From Sphaerochaeta sp. (GTDB lineage: Bacteria; Spirochaetota; Spirochaetia; Sphaerochaetales; Sphaerochaetaceae): a DNA stretch of 11,154 bases. The DNA lies in NCBI GenBank assembly GCA_003446545.1, contig DMAO01000333.1:1-11154 (forward strand). Reading direction: 5' to 3'. Each line of letters opens with the position of its first letter. The first letter of the stretch is position 1. Under the pieces are notes generated by a model. It was not told the origin of the DNA. It searched no databases and saw only the letters and a program-made list of their open reading frames with translations. Below are positions 6,407-11,154 of the stretch, in pieces. A program made the position numbers and the translations under genes.

Positions 6407-7672
6407 ATGCTCTACAAAACGGCGTCTCTTTTCGTCATTGGTACTGAGCTTACCCGAGGGGTAATAGCTGACAAGCATTGTCAGGTTATCTCCAGCCAAT
6501 TGACCCAACTGGGCTATCGGGTGGAACGCATGGTAGTTGTCCCTGATGACGGGACCATCGGCAGTGCCCTCACAGCCTGCCTCAATACCTGCGACGTGGT
6601 AATCCTCACCGGAGGTCTGGGACCAACTAGTGACGATCTAACCCGTAGTATTGTCGCTACACTTGCCAAAGTCCCTCTTGTCAGGGACCAGAGTGCTTTT
6701 GAAGCTCTTTACGCAAGAATTGGTGAGCGAATATGGGGGGCCAATGAACAGCAGGCTATGCTTCCCTCTGGGTTTGAATCGATTACCAACCCTCATGGGA
6801 CAGCTGCAGGCTTTAAGGGCTTCATCCCTGTTGGTGAACGTTCTGTTGCGTGTGTTGCGATGCCCGGGCCTCCCCGTGAGATGGATCCCATGTTCTTTGA
6901 TGAGGTATTGCCGTGGCTTGCACAGCTTATCGGTCACAATGACTTCTCTCGCACAGAATATTCGACCTTTTTGCTGGCAGAGGCCAAACTTGAAGAGCTT
7001 TGCCGTCAGGTTGCACCAGAGGGAATCCAATGGGGCACCCGCTTTCAGGATCTGAAGATCAGTCTCTACCTGGTTGGTGATTCACAAGAGCGAAGGCAAG
7101 AGATGGCGCAGAACTTGCGTTCTCTTGTAGGGCAGGCTCTCATAGTCGATGGGGATGTCATGCCTGCAGCACATCTGACAGACTTGCTTCGATCTAAGGC
7201 TCAGACCATCAGCTGTGCAGAGAGCTGCACCTCAGGCTATGTGGCAAAACTGCTTACAGATGAGGGGGGAAGTTCCTCCTGGTTCTGGGGTGGGGCTGTA
7301 ACGTATTCAAACGATGCGAAGATAAAGATGCTGGGAGTCAAGGAAAGTACACTTCGAACCTATGGTGCAGTGAGCGGCGAGTGTGCTTCTGAAATGGCTG
7401 AGGGTATTCTAGGGGTCTCAGGCACAGATTATGCCCTCTCCATTACGGGGATAGCCGGACCTACAGGAGGAAGTGCTGAAAAACCTGTCGGCATGGTATG
7501 GCTGGGTTTTTCGGCAAAGGGCAGAAAGACTCAAACCGTAAAATTGCAGTTCACGTCTTGGGGCAGGGTCTCAGTCCGACGAAAAGCCTCGGTTGCTGCG
7601 TTAATTCTAGCGGGTAAGTACATCAATGGGGATGCCTTGCTTGACACTGTGCGAAAGTGGCAATATATTTAA
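6407..7672 (+). CDS. cinA: CinA-family protein (nucleotide pyrophosphatase plus PncC-type amidase domains)
   Basis: CinA proteins combine an N-terminal MoaB/COG1058 domain with ADP-ribose or NMN pyrophosphatase activity and a C-terminal nicotinamide-mononucleotide deamidase (PncC) domain, and serve pyridine-nucleotide salvage; the link to competence is historical. The 421 residues show FVIGTELTRG at 9-18, TGGLGPTSDDLT at 68-79, PHGTAAGF at 129-136 and MPGPPREM at 152-159. The second domain shows AESCTSG at 271-277 with the expected nucleophile Ser273 (family AESCTGG), GGAVTYSNDAK at 295-305, GAVSGE at 320-325 and GIAGPTGGSAEKPVG at 348-362. Both domains look intact. The start is ATG 6407, six bases after GGAAGAAGGA; the lnt stop is two bases before it, so the two are coupled. 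The rho promoter lies in its last codons. Confidence 0.92.
   Translation: MLYKTASLFVIGTELTRGVIADKHCQVISSQLTQLGYRVERMVVVPDDGTIGSALTACLNTCDVVILTGGLGPTSDDLTRSIVATLAKVPLVRDQSAFEALYARIGERIWGANEQQAMLPSGFESITNPHGTAAGFKGFIPVGERSVACVAMPGPPREMDPMFFDEVLPWLAQLIGHNDFSRTEYSTFLLAEAKLEELCRQVAPEGIQWGTRFQDLKISLYLVGDSQERRQEMAQNLRSLVGQALIVDGDVMPAAHLTDLLRSKAQTISCAESCTSGYVAKLLTDEGGSSSWFWGGAVTYSNDAKIKMLGVKESTLRTYGAVSGECASEMAEGILGVSGTDYALSITGIAGPTGGSAEKPVGMVWLGFSAKGRKTQTVKLQFTSWGRVSVRRKASVAALILAGKYINGDALLDTVRKWQYI
7641..7669 (+). promoter_or_regulatory. sigma70-type promoter of rho, inside the cinA 3' end
   Basis: A perfect TTGACA (7641-7646), a 17-base spacer and TATATT (7664-7669). The expected start, near 7676, is just after the cinA stop and gives a leader of about 150 bases before rho. 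Confidence 0.8.
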
Positions 7673-7682
7673 CATACTAACC

Positions 7683-7721
7683 GCGGAAATACTAATGGCA
7701 TACACTCCTTCACATTTCCGC
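7683..7721 (+). promoter_or_regulatory. inverted repeat at the 5' end of the rho leader
   Basis: GCGGAAAT (7683-7690) pairs perfectly with ATTTCCGC (7714-7721) around a 23-base loop. No T-run follows, so it is not a simple cinA terminator. On transcripts from the 7641 promoter it would lie at the extreme 5' end, where it could stabilise the mRNA or bind a regulator. The pairing is seen; the function is inferred. Confidence 0.45.
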
Positions 7722-7759
7722 ACATTCTTACATTATGTTTTACGTTTAGGAACTGGTAA

Positions 7760-7789
7760 TGGACTATGTCTTTTAGCATGTGCTATAAG
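7760..7789 (+). promoter_or_regulatory. candidate second rho promoter
   Basis: TGCTATAAG contains an extended -10 (TATAAG at 7784-7789 after TGC), with TGGACT (4/6) 18 bases upstream. It would give a short leader of about 32 bases that avoids the upstream hairpin. It is weaker evidence than the 7641 promoter. Confidence 0.35.
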
Positions 7790-7827
7790 GTACTTGTCAA
7801 GAACCCCGTTTCGTTGGAGTTTATTCT

Positions 7828-9744
7828 ATGTCTTCCGAAGAAATACTGAATGATCAAGCTGGCGTAGCTCGTCCTTCTGTGCAGGATCCTGCAAAGAAAG
7901 TCATACGTCGCATTACACGCAAGAAAAGCCCAGTAGTAGCTGGTCCACCCGAACCCATCCCTCCTCCTATTGCAAAGCAGGAAGAGCAGGTTCCCTCTGA
8001 GCCTAAGAAGAGAGGGAGGCCTAAGGGATCCACAGCAGCTAAGGTTGCACCCAAGAGAAAACCTGCTCCTAAGGAAGATACCTCGCAGCTGGAGCTGATC
8101 CCTTCTGAGAGAACTTCCCCCCCCAATGCACCAGCGAGCAGGGTCAAGCAAGCTCCGGTAACGTCGGTTTCCTTTTCCCAACCACCATCAGATTCTCAGG
8201 ACCAAGGCCAGAACCAAGGCCAGTACCAGAATCAGAACCAGAATCAGAATCCAAGTCAGAACAGAAACCCTAACCAGGGGCAACCAAGAAAAAATACCCA
8301 GTACGGCTCTCGTACCGGTGGGAGAAGTCAGCAAAGCAGACCTCATAGCAAGGGAAGTTACCAAAAAGGGCAACCCTACAACCAGAGCCGTCCCATGCGC
8401 CAAGGTCAGCCAGATGATTCATCCAATGACCTGAATATTGAAGAACATCCCGAAGCACCAGTGCTGAACCTTACGGACTATACCAACCTCTCTATCGATG
8501 AAGTACGCAAGAGCGGTGTTGAGAAAGGTATGAGCTCTGACAACATCTTGGACTTGCGCAAGCAGGAGATCATCGCTGAGATTCTCAGAATTCATACAGC
8601 CCAAGGGGGTGTTATTGTAGGAATGGGTACCTTGGAGATCCTTCCTGATGGCTTTGGGTTCCTACGTTCTCCTGCAAACAGCTATCTTTCTGGCTTGGAG
8701 GATATCTATGTATCACCAGCCCAAATCAAGAGCCTTTACCTTAAGACTGGTGATGTCGTGAAAGGCCAAGTACGTACCCCCCGTGAAAACGAACGGTTCT
8801 TTGCCATCCTACGGATCCTGCAAGTCAATGACGATGAGCCGATCAAAGCAAAGATGCGTGTTCCTTTTGATAGCCTGACTCCGCTTTTCCCTGATGAGAG
8901 GATGCGCTTTGAGACAGCTGAAGAGGATATGGCAACCAGAATTATTGATATGTTCTGTCCAATAGGGAAGGGCCAGCGTTCGCTGATCGTCGCTCCTCCA
9001 CGCACTGGTAAGACTGTACTGCTTCAGAAAATTGCAAACTCCATAAGTACCAACCACCCTGATGTGGTGTTGATGGTCTTGCTTGTGGATGAAAGGCCTG
9101 AAGAGGTTACGGATATGCGTCGCCACGTCAAGGGCGAGGTCATTGCCTCCACCTTTGATGAGCAGGCTTCACGGCATGTGCAGGTGGCGGAGATGGTGAT
9201 CGAGAAGGCTAAGCGCCTTGTCGAGCATAAGAAGGATGTCGTTATCCTTTTGGACTCCATAACCCGTCTGGCTCGCGCCTATAACCAGACTGTCCCTGCC
9301 AGTGGTAAGATTCTCAGCGGTGGTGTCGACTCCAATGCGTTGCACAAGCCCAAGAGATTCTTTGGTGCTGCACGAAATATTGAGTTCGGCGGAAGCCTGA
9401 CCATCATCGCAACTGGTCTTGTTGAGACCGGATCACGCATGGATGAGGTCATCTTCGAAGAGTTCAAGGGTACAGGTAATAATGAGATTATCCTCGATCG
9501 GAGGATGGCAGACAAACGCCAGTTTCCAGCCATAAACATTAAGAAGAGTGGAACAAGAAGGGAAGACCTCCTGATCCCTAGTGATGAGGCGGCAAGGATT
9601 TGGCTTACAAGAAATGCAGTGGGGGATATGGATGATCAAGAGATGACTCCTTTCCTCATTGACAAGATCAGGAAAACTAAGGATAATGAGTCGTTCTTAC
9701 GTTCAATAAACACAGGGATCCCTTCGAACTCTGCAGGGTATTAG
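7828..9744 (+). CDS. rho: transcription termination factor Rho with a long low-complexity N-terminal extension
   Basis: Rho is the hexameric RNA-dependent ATPase that ends transcription. At 638 residues it is about 220 longer than E. coli Rho, all of it N-terminal. Residues 1-115 are basic and Pro-rich, with an AT-hook-like KRGRPKG at 61-67; 118-155 are Q/N-rich, with QN repeats; 155-196 are Gln-, Arg-, Gly- and Ser-rich. The conserved core follows: primary RNA site with DGFGFLR at 274-280, Walker A APPRTGKT at 389-396 (Lys395), Walker B VVILLDS at 471-477 (Asp476), [10 protein letters not shown] at 492-501 in the Q-loop/R-loop region, and the end region [12 protein letters not shown]. The core looks fully functional. 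ATG 7828 follows GGAG by eight bases. Long, charged or Q/N-rich inserts occur in Rho from several phyla and can enhance RNA binding or phase separation; that role is inferred here. Confidence 0.97.
   Translation: MSSEEILNDQAGVARPSVQDPAKKVIRRITRKKSPVVAGPPEPIPPPIAKQEEQVPSEPKKRGRPKGSTAAKVAPKRKPAPKEDTSQLELIPSERTSPPNAPASRVKQAPVTSVSFSQPPSDSQDQGQNQGQYQNQNQNQNPSQNRNPNQGQPRKNTQYGSRTGGRSQQSRPHSKGSYQKGQPYNQSRPMRQGQPDDSSNDLNIEEHPEAPVLNLTDYTNLSIDEVRKSGVEKGMSSDNILDLRKQEIIAEILRIHTAQGGVIVGMGTLEILPDGFGFLRSPANSYLSGLEDIYVSPAQIKSLYLKTGDVVKGQVRTPRENERFFAILRILQVNDDEPIKAKMRVPFDSLTPLFPDERMRFETAEEDMATRIIDMFCPIGKGQRSLIVAPPRTGKTVLLQKIANSISTNHPDVVLMVLLVDERPEEVTDMRRHVKGEVIASTFDEQASRHVQVAEMVIEKAKRLVEHKKDVVILLDSITRLARAYNQTVPASGKILSGGVDSNALHKPKRFFGAARNIEFGGSLTIIATGLVETGSRMDEVIFEEFKGTGNNEIILDRRMADKRQFPAINIKKSGTRREDLLIPSDEAARIWLTRNAVGDMDDQEMTPFLIDKIRKTKDNESFLRSINTGIPSNSAGY
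8201..8260 (+). repeat. 12-bp tandem array in rho (five units), coding Gln-rich tetrapeptides
   Basis: Five consecutive 12-base units: ACCAAGGCCAGA, ACCAAGGCCAGT, ACCAGAATCAGA twice, then a degenerate ATCCAAGTCAGA. They encode the tetrapeptides [16 protein letters not shown] and NPSQ at residues 125-144. The unit length is a multiple of three, so gain or loss of units keeps rho in frame. Confidence 0.8.
9659..9687 (+). promoter_or_regulatory. sigma70-type promoter of rpmE, inside the rho 3' end
   Basis: A perfect TTGACA (9659-9664), a 17-base spacer and GATAAT (9682-9687, 5/6). The start near 9694 would give a leader of about 120 bases before rpmE, letting L31 be made independently of rho. 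Confidence 0.7.
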
Positions 9745-9765
9745 GACGGAGACGGCTACAGAAAC

Positions 9766-9796
9766 GTGTCTGCTGCGTACTGCCAGCAGAAAACAC
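9766..9796 (+). promoter_or_regulatory. hairpin in the rpmE leader
   Basis: CTGCTG (9770-9775) pairs with CAGCAG (9784-9789) around an 8-base loop, and GTGT (9766-9769) can pair with ACAC (9793-9796) across a 3-base A bulge. It ends eight bases before the GGAGG site of rpmE, and no T-run follows. Structured L31 leaders bound by the protein are known in other phyla, so autocontrol is a reasonable guess. Confidence 0.45.
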
Positions 9797-9814
9797 ATAT
9801 TCCTGGAGGATATT

Positions 9815-10018
9815 ATGAAAAAGGGAATCCATCCCCGTTATGAAGTTGCTGAAATCACTTGCTCTTGTGGCAATGTGATCAAGACCAAGACAACAGCAAA
9901 GAAACTTGAAGTTGAAATTTGTTCAGCTTGTCATCCTTTCTTTACCGGAACCCAGAAAATGGTTGATACCGCAGGGCGTATCGAACGCTTTAAGAAAAGA
10001 TACAATCTGGAAAAATAA
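9815..10018 (+). CDS. rpmE: 50S ribosomal protein L31, zinc-binding form
   Basis: L31 bridges the two ribosomal subunits near the central protuberance. The 67 residues are typical: [11 protein letters not shown], then CSCG with Cys16 and Cys18, then [10 protein letters not shown] with Cys36 and Cys39, which together make the zinc site of the C+ type, and the end [10 protein letters not shown]+ forms are usually expressed when zinc is plentiful and replaced by a C- paralogue when it is scarce; no paralogue is in the window. GGAGG at 9805-9809 lies five bases before the ATG. It follows rho after 70 bases, has its own probable promoter in the rho end, and is closed by two terminators. Confidence 0.96.
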   Translation: MKKGIHPRYEVAEITCSCGNVIKTKTTAKKLEVEICSACHPFFTGTQKMVDTAGRIERFKKRYNLEK

Positions 10019-10027
10019 GCTGCATAA

Positions 10028-10066
10028 GCAACAGGAAACCACCAGAAATGGTGGTTTTTCTGTTGC
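10028..10066 (+). terminator. intrinsic terminator after rpmE
   Basis: ACCACC (10038-10043) and GGTGGT (10050-10055) pair around AGAAAT, extended by AA/TT, and are followed by a T-run. An outer pairing, GCAACAG with CTGTTGC, can enclose the whole structure. It begins 10 bases after the rpmE stop. Confidence 0.8.
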
Positions 10067-10135
10067 CAGGAGCTTTTCGTTATTTTTTTTTCTGTGCTTA
10101 CCAGCCTTTTTGCTAGGATTTTCCTAAGGAATCAG

Positions 10136-10163
10136 CCACCAAATTGCTTAATGGTGGTTTTTT
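10136..10163 (+). terminator. second intrinsic terminator downstream of rpmE
   Basis: CCACCA (10136-10141) pairs with TGGTGG (10152-10157) around a 10-base loop, followed by TTTTTT. Its stem and tail resemble the first terminator 80 bases upstream, so the two may be tandem copies ensuring separation from the downstream gene. Confidence 0.75.
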
Positions 10164-10164
10164 G

Positions 10165-10193
10165 TTGCAATCTATTGGTAAGTATCCTAAAAT
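10165..10193 (+). promoter_or_regulatory. sigma70-type promoter of the galactokinase-like gene
   Basis: TTGCAA (10165-10170), a 17-base spacer and TAAAAT (10188-10193, 5/6). It starts two bases after the T-run of the second terminator. The expected transcription start near 10200 leaves only about 17 leader bases before ATG 10217. Confidence 0.65.
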
Positions 10194-10216
10194 TACGCAT
10201 AAAAGCTAGGTTGGGC

Positions 10217-11154
10217 ATGGAAAACATACTAAGTCATCATAAGAAAGAGTACGGAGAATCACCTCTCGTGATTGTAGAGGTGCCGGGGACCTGTACTCTT
10301 CTAGGCAGTTATTCAGATTCATGTAAGGGGTGGTCCATCTTGGGTACCGATGTCGCCACCCTGCTTGTGGGTATTTCCCAGCGTGATGATCAGATGGTGC
10401 GACTGGCCAATGCTACCCTTAATGATCGCAAACGATTCTCCTTGAGCAACATCAAGTTCCGGAAAGAGGATAGGTGGGGGAATTACATCAAGGGTGTGAT
10501 TGGTATCTTGGCAAGTGAGGGTGTTGAATTTTCAGGCCTGAATGTGACTGTTGAAGGGCCTTTACTCCTCAGTGACAATCAGATGGTCAGTTCTGCCATA
10601 GCCTTGGGAGTCTGCATGGCACTTAATGCTCTGATGGACCTGCAGATGAGCATTTCTTCCATGATACGGGTCATATACCAAGCGAACACCACCTTCAACA
10701 ATGAGCTGTGCAAGATCAGCGACCTCTTGACAATGATAAACGGGCAAAAGGGGAAGGTCCTATTCTTTGATCTCCAACATCTGACGTTCCAGGAGCTGGA
10801 CTTCCCCTTTACTGAAGAGAGCGAGGAGTATGTAGCCCTCATTATCGACAGTAAGATCTCCCCCAATGCAATGCGTGAGGAGATTGCTGCAAAGCGTAGG
10901 GCAATTGAGGTGGCCTTTACCAAGCTCCGGGAGTTGAAGCCCGGTGGTTTCATCCGTGATTTCCCCGAAGGGGACCTTTCTGCCCGAGTTGTACCTCTTG
11001 AAGAAGATGCTAGGCATATCTGTGAATATATCCTAATGGAATCAAGACTTACCTTCGATGCAGCCTCCATGCTCAATCCTAAAGATGCTATGCTGTATGG
11101 GAAGACTATGGTGAAGATACAGACAGGCTTGCGTGATCTGCTTGAGGTATCCTG
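10217..11154 (+). CDS. galactokinase-like GHMP-fold protein with lost active-site motifs, 3' end cut off
   Basis: The 312 visible residues run collinear with galactokinase, which phosphorylates galactose at C1. Alignable parts: VPGTCTLLGSYSD at 22-34, WGNYIKGV at 87-94, CKISDLL at 165-171 followed by GKVLFFDL, AAKRRAIEVA at 224-233, DARHICEYI at 264-272 and GLRDLLEVS at 304-312. However, the sugar-binding motif GRVNLIGEHTDYN is degraded: Arg, Glu and His are lost, while Asp34 remains. The GHMP ATP loop, normally GAGLSSSA, reads SDNQMVSSA at 119-127 without glycines. The catalytic-base Asp (GIMDQ in the family) is kept as Asp169. ATG 10217 has only a weak AGG upstream, six bases away. It may be a pseudokinase, a sugar or nucleotide sensor, or a kinase with changed substrate. 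The family call is good; the activity is unknown. Confidence 0.8.
   Translation, partial: MENILSHHKKEYGESPLVIVEVPGTCTLLGSYSDSCKGWSILGTDVATLLVGISQRDDQMVRLANATLNDRKRFSLSNIKFRKEDRWGNYIKGVIGILASEGVEFSGLNVTVEGPLLLSDNQMVSSAIALGVCMALNALMDLQMSISSMIRVIYQANTTFNNELCKISDLLTMINGQKGKVLFFDLQHLTFQELDFPFTEESEEYVALIIDSKISPNAMREEIAAKRRAIEVAFTKLRELKPGGFIRDFPEGDLSARVVPLEEDARHICEYILMESRLTFDAASMLNPKDAMLYGKTMVKIQTGLRDLLEVS

Noticed and set aside
6638..7055. 130- and 134-residue overlapping frames within cinA
   Set aside because: cinA itself is strongly conserved in its own frame here; these are alternative-frame shadows.
7695..7853. 52-codon frame in the rho leader as a real gene
   Set aside because: It has no good ribosome site and no recognisable protein features; kept only as part of the leader finding.
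7783..8181. 132-residue antisense frame opposite the rho start
   Set aside because: It lies over low-complexity coding sequence, has Arg/Leu/Cys-rich shadow composition, and no promoter or ribosome site was seen.
8201..8260. CRISPR-like repeat array
   Set aside because: The units are directly adjacent 12-mers without spacers, and they lie in frame inside rho.
10083..10091. Run of nine T after rpmE as a separate terminator
   Set aside because: No hairpin stands directly before it; the two listed terminators have their own T-runs.

Overview
The window reads as ordinary chromosome of a spirochaete, most likely of the Treponema/Sphaerochaeta branch. Evidence: moderate GC by eye; an S20 gene next to an HU/IHF-family gene and, further on, rho followed directly by the L31 gene (from memory, unchecked, the same neighbours surround hbb in Borrelia and HU in Treponema pallidum); a Rho with a very long low-complexity N-terminal extension; and Firmicute-like RicT (PSP1) sequence. 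I see no mobile element, CRISPR array, tRNA or rRNA.

Layout. Bases 1-2607 carry a leftward operon, tatD - dusB - purD-like (purD-like runs off the left edge). tatD and dusB overlap by ATGA, and a strong promoter sits just upstream of tatD. Bases 2608-2805 are a divergent promoter region. From 2806 everything reads rightward: ricT/PSP1 protein, then its own promoter and rpsT (S20), an HU/IHF-family gene, lnt (apolipoprotein N-acyltransferase) and cinA; then rho with a 150-base leader and its own promoter inside the cinA end; rpmE (L31) with a promoter inside the rho end; two tandem intrinsic terminators; and finally a galactokinase-like GHMP gene with its own promoter, cut by the right edge.

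The genes are mostly housekeeping: tRNA modification (dusB), ribosome (rpsT, rpmE), nucleoid (HU), lipoprotein maturation (lnt), NAD/pyridine nucleotide repair (cinA), transcription termination (rho) and RNA processing (ricT). I did not find a clear new multi-gene system. The interesting signals are finer: (1) a near-perfect intrinsic terminator lying inside codons 9-20 of lnt; (2) a GalK-fold protein whose sugar-binding and ATP-loop residues are largely lost; (3) a PurD-like protein whose usual ATP-loop glycines and lysine are replaced; (4) a Rho with a Q/N-rich domain encoded by an in-frame 12-bp tandem array; (5) a RicT with an extra acidic, cysteine-bearing insertion; (6) structured leaders before rho and rpmE.

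Several starts were moved inward from the longest possible ORF (tatD to 2607, ricT to 2806, HU to 4391, cinA to 6407) because ribosome binding sites, and for tatD and ricT promoters, support the shorter form.
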